64,000 bases of DNA, taken from contig OY970153.1 in NCBI GenBank assembly GCA_963706385.1, positions 868,001 to 932,000 on the forward strand, given 5' to 3'. The notes beneath the pieces were generated by a model. It was not told the origin of the DNA, ran no database searches, and saw only the letters and a program-made list of their open reading frames with translations. The position numbers were made by a program, and so were the translations under genes. Positions 7,822 to 16,759 of the stretch are shown here, in pieces; within the stretch, counting starts at the first letter, position 1; every line of letters begins with the position of its first letter. Source of the DNA: Poindextera sp963706385. GTDB lineage: Bacteria > Pseudomonadota > Alphaproteobacteria > Caulobacterales > Caulobacteraceae.

Positions 7822-7981
7822 GGCGGCTCCGAGGGCGTCTCTCGACGGCGGTTGCAGGAGCCGTCTGGACGGGAGCTGGCGTGCGGGCCTATGGTCCGCG
7901 GGCATCTGCCCGCCCCGTCAGGCGGCTATTCCAGCGGCCGCCCTTTTCGCCAGGGGCGGCCGCAGTTCTGTCGGGCGTGGA

Positions 7982-8230
7982 CTACGCCGCCTCGGTCGCC
8001 CTACTCTCCTCCCACTTGGTCACGTCGACGATGCGCCAGTATCGGCGCCCACGCTCGACAGCAGCCGGCCGGGGAAAGCGCATCTCGGGATCGGCTAGCC
8101 AGCGATCCAACGTTCTGAGCGAGACGCCCAGATACAGGGCGACATTGCGCGCCGGGACGCGATGTCTTGCCTCCTCGGGGCGAGGAGCGGGCGCCGGGCG
8201 TCCGTGGACGAGTAGTTCAAGGTCAGCCAT
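7982..8230 (-). CDS. AlpA/excisionase-like MerR-type DNA-binding protein
   Basis: An 82-residue protein with VPARNVALYLGVSLRTLDRW followed by LADPEMRFPRP and a YWRIVDVTKWEES tail. This is the AlpA/Xis pattern of helix-turn-helix, a FPRP turn and a final W-containing helix. Such proteins control integrase direction or expression in P4-like elements. The ATG at 8230 follows AGGAGG with a five-base spacing; the upstream open frame lacks a ribosome site. Confidence 0.75.
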   Translation of the reverse strand: MADLELLVHGRPAPAPRPEEARHRVPARNVALYLGVSLRTLDRWLADPEMRFPRPAAVERGRRYWRIVDVTKWEESRATEAA

Positions 8231-8375
8231 GGCGGCCTCCTGTCTGTGACGGTGAGCGACAGGGGAACTCGAATTGACGCCGATGGCACGCGAGTCTGAG
8301 TGCAAACTTGTCGATTGCAGTGCGCGCTACCGCTTCATGCCCGCCGACGCAGCGGCGAGCTGGGTGAACATATCG

Positions 8376-8735
8376 TCAAGGGAATCGCTCGAATTCGGCC
8401 TTCTGCTCTCGCAGTGCAGTGCGCACGGTCAACTCGCTGACCTTGAACGCCTTGGCGGCCTTCTCGACGGCAACGTAGTTTTTCCCCTCGATGATCCGAT
8501 ACAGGCGCGCAGCGATTGCGATTTCGCGGTACCGCGCTTCACGCTGGCGTTCTCGACCTTTGCGCCGGTGCTTCGATGCGAGCAGGAGCGCCCCAAGGTA
8601 CCACCGCTCGCCTTCGCTCAGCTCGGCGCCCGAGAACACCCGCTCCGCCAGATCCTCCCTTTGGTCGATCGGCACGGCCGCCGGGTCCTCGCGGCTTTGC
8701 GCGATCTCCAGGATCTCGTTCACGAGCGAGCTCAC
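8376..8735 (-). CDS. Small HTH-like protein coupled to integrase
   Basis: A 119-residue charged protein. The C-terminal YVAVEKAAKAFKVSELTVRT looks like a helix-turn-helix. It starts with GTG overlapping the integrase stop as GTGA, so it is translated from the integrase message. No family was assigned. A role in integration control or element regulation is inferred from position only. Confidence 0.6.
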   Translation of the reverse strand: MSSLVNEILEIAQSREDPAAVPIDQREDLAERVFSGAELSEGERWYLGALLLASKHRRKGRERQREARYREIAIAARLYRIIEGKNYVAVEKAAKAFKVSELTVRTALREQKAEFERFP

Positions 8736-10210
8736 CCGCGCCGCGCCTCCAGCTTGACCACCTTGTCGTCGTCCTCGGGTGGCTCCAGCGTGCCCCCAGC
8801 GACAACGCGATCAACGCCGGCGCCCCAGCGCTCCAGGGCGTCCCTAACCTCCGGGCCGAAGCCGTGGCGCTGGTAGACGCCCACGACGCCAGCGAATGAG
8901 CCGCTGACGTGGTTCACGGCTCGCTCGATGACCGGCAGTGCGACGCCCAACCGAGCCATGCCCGTCACGGCCGTCCGTCGCAGATCATGCAGCCGCCACG
9001 CCGGAATCGCCTTCACCGTTGCGGGGTCCTGGCCAGCCTCCTCGGCCTCCCGGCGGGCGATGGCGACCATCTCCTTGTCGAGCACCTCCTTCGCCTTGGA
9101 AAAGCCGCTGATCGGCCGCAGCGGGGCATCAGGCTTGGCCGCGGCGCGCCCCCGGCCGGTGGAGAACAGGTAATCGGGCTCGCCCGCCAACTGGTGCTCT
9201 TTCAGCCCCTCCAGGACCTTGATGGCCTGGGGCGAGAGCGGCAGTTCCAACCCGATCCCGTTCTTAGACCTTTCGGGTGGAAGGCTGAATATCCGGCGTT
9301 TTAGGTCGACCTCGGCCCACGTCGCTTCGGCCCATTCGTCCCGGCGGCAGGCGGTCAAGGCGAGCAGGCGGACCAGATGGCCGAACGGCCAGCCGAGTCG
9401 CTCTGCCCCGAGCCACACAAGGCGGAGCTCCTGGTCGGCCAGGACGCGGTCGCGCTCGACCGGCGTCGCCCTTTTTCGAACACCCGTGCACGGCGAGACG
9501 GCGAGCACGTCTTGCTCAACAGACCAGTTGAACAGCTTGCGGACGGCGCTGAGGGTCGCATTCGAGGCGTAGGAAACGCCCGCGTCCGCGATGGCGTCGA
9601 GCAACTCGTTGACGTCACGGCGCGAGATTTCCTGGATCTTGCGCCCCTTCCATCGGACCGCAGGCCACGTGTCCTCCGGCCGACGGTCCTTCGCCGGATC
9701 GGCTGTCCGGATAGCGAGTGCGCCGTCATCACCGACGCGGAAGCCCAAGATCTGCGCAGTCTCGCGGAAGCTCGACGGCCGGGTGTTCGGCCGGGCGTGG
9801 CGCTCCAGGAACCGACGCGCCACCACCTCGAAATCGTCACGGTCGCCGATTTCCGCCAGGGCGTGCTTGGCCGCCTGTTGCTGGGCGCCAGGATCAACGC
9901 CCGCCTTGATCAGTTCGCGGATTGTCGACGCCAGCCGCCGCGCGCGCTCCAGCGTGAGGGCGTCGCCGATCTTCGGCTCTGGGGGCGTCTCTCTCTCGGC
10001 AGGACGGGGAGCGACGTCATCGTCTAGCCAGAGGCCGAGACGAAGGTTTGCGGGCTTGCCGCTGCCCGGCCGCCGATAACGCACGTAGAGGGTCTTTTTC
10101 CCGGTCGGCTGCACCTCGACGTCGAGGCCGCGGCCGTCGTGCAGTACGTATTTTTTGGCGCTGCCCTTCGCGTTTCTGATGGCGAGTACGGTGAGCCCAC
10201 GGGCGGCCAT
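8732..10210 (-). CDS. Tyrosine integrase (P4/DUF4102 type)
   Basis: A 492-residue site-specific recombinase. The N-terminal arm-binding domain (KKYVLHDGRGLDVEVQPTGK, KTLYVRYR) is of the DUF4102 type. The core-binding domain follows, then the catalytic domain with R289 (LTACRRDEW), H408/R411 (HDLRRT), H434 (NHVSG) and nucleophile Y446 (VYQRHGF). All catalytic residues are present, so it should be active. AAGGAG precedes the ATG. It lies beside the truncated tRNA copy, about 190 bases from the repeat, and not beside the intact tRNA. Confidence 0.93.
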   Translation of the reverse strand: MAARGLTVLAIRNAKGSAKKYVLHDGRGLDVEVQPTGKKTLYVRYRRPGSGKPANLRLGLWLDDDVAPRPAERETPPEPKIGDALTLERARRLASTIRELIKAGVDPGAQQQAAKHALAEIGDRDDFEVVARRFLERHARPNTRPSSFRETAQILGFRVGDDGALAIRTADPAKDRRPEDTWPAVRWKGRKIQEISRRDVNELLDAIADAGVSYASNATLSAVRKLFNWSVEQDVLAVSPCTGVRKRATPVERDRVLADQELRLVWLGAERLGWPFGHLVRLLALTACRRDEWAEATWAEVDLKRRIFSLPPERSKNGIGLELPLSPQAIKVLEGLKEHQLAGEPDYLFSTGRGRAAAKPDAPLRPISGFSKAKEVLDKEMVAIARREAEEAGQDPATVKAIPAWRLHDLRRTAVTGMARLGVALPVIERAVNHVSGSFAGVVGVYQRHGFGPEVRDALERWGAGVDRVVAGGTLEPPEDDDKVVKLEARRG

Positions 10211-10397
10211 CTGGATCTCCTTTCGCCCGGCTTGGTGGTTCAGCCGCGTAACGGACGGCGTAACAGAATCGGCCGTCTAGCCGCGTCCGGGCGTGTCATG
10301 GACGTTATGCGTCATTTCGTGCAAGGTCCACTATCCAAAGGGCTTTTCCAGGAATTTTTGTCTGGGCTCGTCTGGCCGCGTCGGGCACTGGCGACAA

Positions 10398-10443
10398 ACT
10401 CTTAATCAGCGGGTCGTAGGTTCGAATCCTACTGCACCCACCA
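10398..10443 (+). repeat. attR: 46-bp direct repeat (partial tRNA-Lys copy)
   Basis: It is identical to 1012-1057 and lacks the 5' half of the tRNA, so it is not a functional tRNA. It marks the right end of the element. Confidence 0.93.
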
Positions 10444-10761
10444 GACCGTCTAGGTCACATAAGAATGTGGCCCTACCGGCTTGTTTTACAACGATATTTC
10501 CGACACATAACCTGACGCGAAACGTTGTGGTGTGTCTATATGTCGCCTATTGGTCCGGAACAGGGCGACAAAATGTGCGGGCGACAGGTTCTCGGACACT
10601 TTCAGACCCATGAGTCTTTGTCTCCGGTCGGCCGCGATATCCGCGAGTCGATCACGGTTGGTTCCGGTCCTGGCGGCATCGTCGATCATCGGCTATGCGT
10701 CGGACCCGATCTTGGACGAAGGATCGCCGCCCGCGGCGGATGGAATCGGACGCAAACGCCC
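10444..10761. other. Intergenic stretch right of the element, no gene seen
   Basis: This 318-base stretch is richer in A/T around 10480-10545 and then GC-rich. Short frames exist on both strands but none has a ribosome site or protein-like composition. It probably holds the promoter of the CmcJ-like pair; no clear box was identified. Confidence 0.4.
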
Positions 10762-11568
10762 ATGAGCCTGATCGTTCGCGCCAGCGTGAATTATGTGGCG
10801 CCGATGGCGAGGCGGCCGCGCTATCACGCCAACGACATCTCCCGCGACGTGATCGAGCTCGATCCGCGCGAGGTCGAACTCGGCGATGCGCGCGCCAGCG
10901 ACGCCAGCCTCGAGCGGGAGGGCTTCACCCTGGTGCGGCACGCCAGCCGCCTGGCCGACTTTCGCGACCGTGACGCCACCCGAACGATCTATGCGCCTGA
11001 AGTCGAGGCCCTGGTGCGCGAACTTAGCGGCGCGGACGAGGTTCGGGTCACCAGCCCCGGCGTGCTGCGGTTTGGCGAGCGGTCGGACGACTGCGGCCGG
11101 CTGAACAACTCGCGCCCGGCCCGCTTCGTTCACGTGGACATCGACGACGAAACCGCCGCGCTGTTCGCCGCCCGCGCCGCGCCCGCCGATAAAGGCGCCG
11201 TGCGCCGGTTCGCGCATTTCAACGTCTGGCGCGTCCTGTCCGCGCCGCCGCAGGATGTGCCGCTGGCGGTCTGCGAGGCCGGCAGCTTCGATGACGCGGA
11301 CCTGATGGAGGCCGACGCCATATTCGACGAGCCCGACAAGCCGGAATGGTCGTTCACCGGCCTGGTCGTGCGCGCCAATCCCCGGCATCGCTGGCGCTGG
11401 TTCCCCGACATGCGCGGCGACGAGGCCCTGATCTTCAAGACCAACGACAGCGATCCCGCCGCGGTCAGCCGCGTGCCCCACGTGGCGTTCGACAACCCGC
11501 TCTGTCCGGCCGGAACGCATCCCCGCGCCAGCATCGAAATGCGCGCCATCGCCTATTGGTTCGCATGA
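10762..11568 (+). CDS. CmcJ/NvfI-family oxidoreductase, paralogue 1
   Basis: A 268-residue protein of the CmcJ/NvfI family, which is related to 2-oxoglutarate/Fe(II) oxygenases. The candidate iron ligands are H124 and D126 (FVHVDIDDE) and a later histidine, H209 or H240, in the block RHRWRWFPDMRGDEALIFKT. FAHFNVWRVLSAPPQDVPLA is the most typical family block. The ATG at 10762 was chosen because homologous sequence to the next gene begins there. It overlaps the second paralogue by ATGA. Substrate is unknown; location before a TonB receptor and beta-etherase genes suggests an aromatic substrate. Confidence 0.8.
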   Translation: MSLIVRASVNYVAPMARRPRYHANDISRDVIELDPREVELGDARASDASLEREGFTLVRHASRLADFRDRDATRTIYAPEVEALVRELSGADEVRVTSPGVLRFGERSDDCGRLNNSRPARFVHVDIDDETAALFAARAAPADKGAVRRFAHFNVWRVLSAPPQDVPLAVCEAGSFDDADLMEADAIFDEPDKPEWSFTGLVVRANPRHRWRWFPDMRGDEALIFKTNDSDPAAVSRVPHVAFDNPLCPAGTHPRASIEMRAIAYWFA

Positions 11569-12398
11569 TGGTCGAGGCCGTGCTGAACTATCTGCGGCCG
11601 GGCGGTCCGATCAATCGGCGCTTCGTGGCCCCGGGGGCGGAGCTCAACACCGGCGCGTTCGACGAGCATCGGGTCTCGATCGCCGACGCCCGCGCAGCGA
11701 CGCCCGCGCCGAGCCTCGACCTTCACGGCTTCGCGCTGCTGCCCCACGCGAGCCCGGTGGCCGACTACGACGACGCGGCCGAGATCGACGCCCACTATCC
11801 GAAGGCCGCGTGCGACTTGATCCGACGGGTCACCGGCGCGGACCTGGTGGCGCCGATGGGCTGGATGCTGCGCTCCAGCGCGCCGAACGCCGAGGGCGTG
11901 CAACCGCCCGCCAGCGACGTGCATGTCGACGTGACCCCCGAGCGCGCCCCGCGGGCGGCGGCGCACTATCTCGAACAATGCGGCCAGGTCGGCTTCGCCT
12001 ATGGGCGGTTCATCATCACCAGCCTCTGGCGCGCAATCAGCCCGCCGCCGCAGGACTGGCCGCTGGCGTTGTGCGACGGACGCAGCGTCCGCGACGACGA
12101 GGGCCACGCCAACGTGATGATCCGCGTGCCGTCCCTGCCGGTGGGCGAGGCGCTCTTCGCCCCGATCGAGGGGGAGGAGACCTTGCCCAGCGCCTCGCTG
12201 TTCCCGCGCGAGTCAGCCCACCGCTGGTTCTATTATCCGAACCTGACCCGGGACGAGGCCTTGCTGCTGAAGTTCTACGATTCGCGGCGCGCCGGCGCCT
12301 GGCGGGTTCCGCACACCGCCTTCCTCGATCCGTCGGCCACGGCCTCCCAGCCGCGCCGCAGCATCGAATTCCGCTCAATCGCCTACTTCGCCGCCTGA
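11565..12398 (+). CDS. CmcJ/NvfI-family oxidoreductase, paralogue 2
   Basis: A 277-residue paralogue of the preceding gene, with the same blocks: SDVHVDVTPERA (H120, D122), SLWRAISPPPQDWPLALCDG, AHRWFYYPNLTRDEALLLKF (H219) and RVPHTAFLDP (H250). The start ATGATG at 11565 overlaps the upstream stop, so the two are co-translated and may act together. Identity is clearly below half, so the duplication is old. The reaction is not known. Confidence 0.8.
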   Translation: MMVEAVLNYLRPGGPINRRFVAPGAELNTGAFDEHRVSIADARAATPAPSLDLHGFALLPHASPVADYDDAAEIDAHYPKAACDLIRRVTGADLVAPMGWMLRSSAPNAEGVQPPASDVHVDVTPERAPRAAAHYLEQCGQVGFAYGRFIITSLWRAISPPPQDWPLALCDGRSVRDDEGHANVMIRVPSLPVGEALFAPIEGEETLPSASLFPRESAHRWFYYPNLTRDEALLLKFYDSRRAGAWRVPHTAFLDPSATASQPRRSIEFRSIAYFAA

Positions 12399-12520
12399 GC
12401 CTCCCCACCGGGCGTCGACAACGACGGCATCGGACGAATTAGTGACCTCAAAAACACACCACCCACGAACCTGAACGGCGCGGCCAGTCTCGCGGGCAGT
12501 TTGGCTTGATTTTGGACACA

Positions 12521-12540
12521 TTGTATGTGGCACTGACGAA
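12521..12540 (+). promoter_or_regulatory. Shared motif site 1 (TTGTATGT-N7-ACGAA), TonB receptor promoter
   Basis: TTGTATGT then seven bases then ACGAA, ending 96 bases before the receptor start. It also lies in a 13-bp palindrome CACAT-TGT-ATGTG (12517-12529). The same arrangement occurs before three other transcription units of this cluster. The binding protein is unknown. Confidence 0.5.
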
Positions 12541-12635
12541 CTTGCGGGGGCGGGGTGATCCAGACATCAGGCGCCAACGCGTTCGGACGACGAATTTTTG
12601 CCCGCTAAATGTCGGGCGACGGGAGGAGAAATTCG

Positions 12636-14960
12636 ATGCGGATGGTTCTGCGCTCAGCGCTCGTGCTCGGCTGCTCGTATATCGCGATGAGTTCCGCGGC
12701 TTTCGCGGCTTCAACGGATCAAGGCGCGTCGTCGCCGACGATCTCGGAAGTCGTGGTCACCGCCCAGTTCCACGAACAGAAACTGCAAAACACGCCCCTG
12801 TCCATCACGGCCCTGAACGCGGGGGCGCTTGAGCAGCGCGGCATGACGGACGTGGCCGCCCTCGCCAACACCGCGCCCAACGTCACCCTGACGCCGATGG
12901 GCGGTTCGTTCGGCATCTCCATGGGCGCCGCGATCCGCGGCATCGGTCAGTTCGACTTCGACCCCGCCCTCGAACCGGGGATCGGCCTCTATGTGGACGA
13001 CGTCTACTATCCGACCTTGACCGGCGCGGACCTCGATCTGCTCGACCTCGATCGGGTGGAAGTTCTGCGCGGCCCGCAAGGCACGCTCACCGGCCGAAAC
13101 TCGATCGGCGGCGCGATCAAGCTGGTGTCGAAACAGCCCACCGACACCAACAGCGGCTATCTCTCGGTCGCCTACGGCAGCCGCAATCACATCGAACTCC
13201 GCGGCGCCGCCAACTTCGTGTTGAACGACCAGTTGACGATGCGCATCTCGGGCGCCGAGAACCGGCAAGACGGCTACGTGAAGCGCATCGATTACGGCTG
13301 CGCCTTCCCCGCCAGCGGCGTTCCGGCGGTTCAACCCCCCGGCAAGTGCACCGTCGGTCTGGACGGCGGGACGAACTACCAGGGAGTGCGCGCGTCGCTC
13401 CGCTGGCGGCCGAACAGCAAGGTCGATCTGATCGTCACCGGCGATTATAGCCACAGCGACGCGACGCCTCCGGGCGAGGTGCTGACCTACGCCAACCTGA
13501 ACCTGCCCTCCATTAATCCAGCCCCAGGCGTTCCCTTCGACAGCCGATTCATCTGCGGAAAATACTGCAACTACGCGGCCGACGCCCAACCAGCCGGTCC
13601 CTGGCTCGGGCCTATCGCGACAGGCTACCCCTTGAACGCCACCAAGGGCAGCGATCACGACGTATTCGACGGCAAGGGAATTTCGGCCAATCTCACGGTC
13701 GATCTGACCAAGAACCTGACCCTGCAATCGATCACCGCCCATCGGGAATACACCACCACGTTCAACTCCGACGACGATCTGTCCCCGGCCAACATCGGCT
13801 ACGGCCTGAACGAATTGACGCACGTCTTCAGCAGCGAGGAACTCCGCCTCAACGGCACGCTGACCGATCAGTTCAAATTCACGGTCGGCGCGTTCTTCTC
13901 CGACCAGAAATCGACCTATTGGACCTACCAGGACATCCGCTACGCGGTGATCCCGCTGCAGTTCATCGGCAACGACCCGATTCCCGCCAACAGCCAGGCG
14001 GGATTCGCCACGGTGTTCTGGAGCCCGACGAGCGCGCTGAACGTGACGGCCGGCATCCGCTACACCAAGGAAGCCAAGGACTACACCTACTCGCGGCTCG
14101 ATCTGGATGGCACCCCCAACCCGTTCCTGGGCTCCCTGAACGGGTATACGGGCCACTACAGCGGCGACCACGTCGACTATCGGGTCAGCATCGACTACCG
14201 CTGGAATGCGAACCTGATGACCTATTTCACGACGTCCACCGGGTTCAAGGGTGGCGGCGTCAATCCGAGGCCCTTCAACACCGCCCAGGTCCAGCCGTTC
14301 GGAATCGAAGACCTGACGGCGTACGAGGTGGGGGCCAAGACCGACACCTTCGACGGACGCCTTCGCTTCAACGTCTCGGCTTTCTACAATCAGTACTCGA
14401 AAATCCAGATCGCCCTGCTGTCCTGCCCGCAGTTCGGCGGACCGGGGCCGTGCGCCTTGCCGCAAAATGTCGGCGACGCGGACATCAAGGGGGTCGAATT
14501 CGAGGCCAACGCGATACTGGTCAAGGGCTGGACGGTGGACGCCACGGCCAGCTACATCGACTTCAAATTCACCAAGCTCATCGGGGTCACCGGCTTAACG
14601 TCGAGCGACCAGCAGGCGATGACGCCGAAGTTCAAGTTCAACTTCGGCACCCAGTATGTCATCGATCTGGCCGGCGCCGGTTCGCTGACGCCTCGCGTCG
14701 ACGTGTCCTACCAGGACTCGGAATACGCCTACGCCCTGAACAGCCCGCTGAACTATATTCCATCCTACACGGTGGCCAACGCCCGCATCACCTGGGCCAA
14801 CGCCAATCACGACGTGGAGGCCGCGCTCGAAGTCACCAACCTGACGGATGAGTACTACTACACCGGCAAGTTCGACCTGACCGGCGCCGGCGCCGGTGTG
14901 GTCAAGGCCTCGCCCGGTCGGCCGCGCGAGTTCCTGGTCTCGATCAAGAAGAGTTTCTGA
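12636..14960 (+). CDS. TonB-dependent outer-membrane receptor
   Basis: A 774-residue receptor. It has a signal peptide ending in AFA, a TonB-box-like ISEVVVTAQ, a plug domain (NTPLSITALNAGAL, GIGLYVDDVYYP, RVEVLRGPQGTLTGRNSIGG) and a beta barrel ending in IKKSF with a terminal aromatic residue. The ATG at 12636 follows GGGAGGAG with seven bases between. Its place between the oxygenases and the beta-etherase operon suggests import of lignin-derived oligomers rather than iron chelates; this is inference. A strong terminator follows. Confidence 0.93.
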   Translation: MRMVLRSALVLGCSYIAMSSAAFAASTDQGASSPTISEVVVTAQFHEQKLQNTPLSITALNAGALEQRGMTDVAALANTAPNVTLTPMGGSFGISMGAAIRGIGQFDFDPALEPGIGLYVDDVYYPTLTGADLDLLDLDRVEVLRGPQGTLTGRNSIGGAIKLVSKQPTDTNSGYLSVAYGSRNHIELRGAANFVLNDQLTMRISGAENRQDGYVKRIDYGCAFPASGVPAVQPPGKCTVGLDGGTNYQGVRASLRWRPNSKVDLIVTGDYSHSDATPPGEVLTYANLNLPSINPAPGVPFDSRFICGKYCNYAADAQPAGPWLGPIATGYPLNATKGSDHDVFDGKGISANLTVDLTKNLTLQSITAHREYTTTFNSDDDLSPANIGYGLNELTHVFSSEELRLNGTLTDQFKFTVGAFFSDQKSTYWTYQDIRYAVIPLQFIGNDPIPANSQAGFATVFWSPTSALNVTAGIRYTKEAKDYTYSRLDLDGTPNPFLGSLNGYTGHYSGDHVDYRVSIDYRWNANLMTYFTTSTGFKGGGVNPRPFNTAQVQPFGIEDLTAYEVGAKTDTFDGRLRFNVSAFYNQYSKIQIALLSCPQFGGPGPCALPQNVGDADIKGVEFEANAILVKGWTVDATASYIDFKFTKLIGVTGLTSSDQQAMTPKFKFNFGTQYVIDLAGAGSLTPRVDVSYQDSEYAYALNSPLNYIPSYTVANARITWANANHDVEAALEVTNLTDEYYYTGKFDLTGAGAGVVKASPGRPREFLVSIKKSF

Positions 14961-14988
14961 CGCATCGTCGTCGGCAATGACCATCAGG

Positions 14989-15014
14989 GGGCGGCTTCGG
15001 CCGCCCCTTTTTTG
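14989..15014 (+). terminator. Rho-independent terminator after the TonB receptor gene
   Basis: A perfect 8-bp stem GGGGCGGC/GCCGCCCC with a TTCG loop is followed by six T. It lies 28 bases after the receptor stop. Confidence 0.9.
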
Positions 15015-15087
15015 TCGCCAGACCAGCGACGGGATCAGCGGAAAGTCCGGCGCGCGCCACAAATCCCGATTGACGAAACCGTGGCCA

Positions 15088-15107
15088 TTGTATGTAAGAC
15101 AAACGAA
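15088..15107 (+). promoter_or_regulatory. Shared motif site 2 (TTGTATGT-N7-ACGAA), GST operon promoter
   Basis: It ends 46 bases before the first GST start. TTGACG at 15070-15075 could be a -35 box just upstream. It matches site 1 at 15 of 20 positions. Confidence 0.5.
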
Positions 15108-15153
15108 TAAATCCGACCCGGAACGCGGCGCGGGCGGACTGGAGGAAACCCCC

Positions 15154-15936
15154 ATGGCCCGTTTGGCCGGCGCGATCACCCTGTATCACTGGGAGCCCAA
15201 CGCCAATTCCGGCAAACCGATGCTGGCGTTGGCGGAAAAGGGCGTGGCGTACGAAAGCCATTATCTCGATCTGCTGAATTTCGATCAGCACAAGCCCGAG
15301 TATCTGGCGATCAATCCCGCCGGGACCATTCCGGCGATGCGGGTCGGGGACCGGGTTTTCACCGAATCCACCGCGATCATGGAATATGTCGACAACGCGT
15401 TCGACGGCCCGCGGCTGAGCCCGGCCGACCCCTACGAGCGCTGGCGGATGCGCTGGTGGATGAAATACTTCGACCAGTATCTGGCCCCGGCGTTCAGCAT
15501 GATCGGCTGGAAGGTGTTCGTCGGCCCGTCGGTGCGCGATCGCGATCCGGACGAGCTGAAGGCGGCGATCGAGCGCATCCCGATGCCGGAGCGCCGCGTC
15601 GCCTGGTCCAAGGCGATCTATGGAACCTTCGGCGAGGAAGAGCTGGCGGAATCGCAGCGCCGCGTCACCATCGGCACGGCGGCGCTCGAGGACATCCTGT
15701 CGAAACGCCGCTGGATCGCCGGCGACACTTACAGCCTGGCCGACATCAACTGCTTCAACCTCGCCTACGCCATTCCCCTGTCGCAGCCGGCGCTGGCCTC
15801 GGACGAAAAGACGCCGCACCTGATGGAATGGCTGCGCAAGATCTATGAGCGGCCCGCGACCCGCGAAACCTGGGCCAAGGGCCGCACGACGATGGCCGCG
15901 CGGGTCAAGTTTCTCGAGCGTGGAGCGAAGGCATGA
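15154..15936 (+). CDS. LigF/LigE-like glutathione S-transferase (beta-etherase candidate)
   Basis: A 260-residue two-domain GST. The thioredoxin-like part starts LYHWEPNANSGKPMLALAEK with the FTESTAIMEYVDNAF block; the helical part carries WIAGDTYSLADINCF. The opening and the ESHYLDLLNFDQHKPEYLAI segment are like the lignin beta-etherases LigF/LigE, which use glutathione to cut beta-O-4 ethers with loss of a phenol. The ATG at 15154 follows GGAGG. It is the first gene of a coupled operon with a second GST, a PQQ dehydrogenase and a Nu-class GST. Stereospecificity cannot be read from the sequence. Confidence 0.75.
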   Translation: MARLAGAITLYHWEPNANSGKPMLALAEKGVAYESHYLDLLNFDQHKPEYLAINPAGTIPAMRVGDRVFTESTAIMEYVDNAFDGPRLSPADPYERWRMRWWMKYFDQYLAPAFSMIGWKVFVGPSVRDRDPDELKAAIERIPMPERRVAWSKAIYGTFGEEELAESQRRVTIGTAALEDILSKRRWIAGDTYSLADINCFNLAYAIPLSQPALASDEKTPHLMEWLRKIYERPATRETWAKGRTTMAARVKFLERGAKA

Positions 15937-16715
15937 CCCTGACGTTGCGCCATTGGGAGCCGAACGGGTTTTCGCTCAAACCGCTGATCGTGCTCCACGA
16001 AAAGGATATCGCCTTCGAAAGCCGCTACGAGGACTGGACCGCGTTCGAACGCGCCGCCGAGTTCTCAGGCGAGATGGAGGTCGCCTACACGCTCGAGCGG
16101 GAAGGCCCCGTGCTGATCCACGACGGGCGGCCGATCACCGACGCCCTGTTCATGATGCAGTTCCTGGACGAGACCTATCCGACCCCGCCGCTGATGCCGG
16201 CCGGCGCCGAGGCGCTGTGGGAGCTTTTGACCTGGGGGCGGCTGGCCGGAGAGGCGCTGGCGCCGTCGGTCGCGACCCTGGGCTGCAAGGCCTATCTGGT
16301 TCCGCTGCTCGCCAGGCCCGACCGGCGCGACACCGCCCGCCGCGCCATCGAAGCGATCACCAACGTCGAGCGCAAGGCCGGCTGGCTGGCCGCGCTCGAC
16401 GACGGCTACAGCGAGGCGGAATGCGCCGATTCCCGGCGCAAGATCGGCCTGGTGGCGCAAAGGATCGAGGACCGGCTGGCGAACCAGCCCTATCTGCTGG
16501 GCGAGAGCTTCTCGTTGGCGGATATCGAGCTGTTCGGCCTGGCCCGCTCCCTCCCCGTGCTCGGCGTGTTCGAGCCGGGGGCGTTTCTGAAACTCCACGC
16601 CTGGCTGGCGCGGATCGAGGCGCGCCCCTCGGTGGCTAAGGCGCTGGCGCACAGCCGAACCGGCAGCCCGGAAACCACGTTCACGCCTGGCCCCGAGCAT
16701 AGCCGCTGGGGGTGA
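15933..16715 (+). CDS. LigE-like glutathione S-transferase, second copy
   Basis: A 260-residue GST whose start overlaps the previous stop by ATGA. The first domain reads RHWEPNGFSLKPLIVLHEKD and ITDALFMMQFLDETYP; the second has YLLGESFSLADIELF. It differs from GST1 by the EFSGEMEVAYTLEREGPVLI insertion in place of the usual NPxGxVP loop, so it may have another substrate or be non-catalytic. Family membership is clear; the etherase role is inferred from neighbours. Confidence 0.7.
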   Translation: MTLTLRHWEPNGFSLKPLIVLHEKDIAFESRYEDWTAFERAAEFSGEMEVAYTLEREGPVLIHDGRPITDALFMMQFLDETYPTPPLMPAGAEALWELLTWGRLAGEALAPSVATLGCKAYLVPLLARPDRRDTARRAIEAITNVERKAGWLAALDDGYSEAECADSRRKIGLVAQRIEDRLANQPYLLGESFSLADIELFGLARSLPVLGVFEPGAFLKLHAWLARIEARPSVAKALAHSRTGSPETTFTPGPEHSRWG

Positions 16716-16759
16716 TCCGTGCGATCAATCGAGCCCTTGACCGCGAGGGAGAAGACCCG

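Noticed and set aside
10398..10443. A second tRNA-Lys
   Set aside because: Only the 3' 46 bases are present; the acceptor 5' strand and D arm are missing, so it is an attachment repeat.
12711..14465. A 584-codon minus-strand open frame inside the TonB receptor gene
   Set aside because: It is an antisense shadow: no ribosome site, low-complexity Gly/Val/Arg/Asp sequence, and the plus strand encodes a full receptor.
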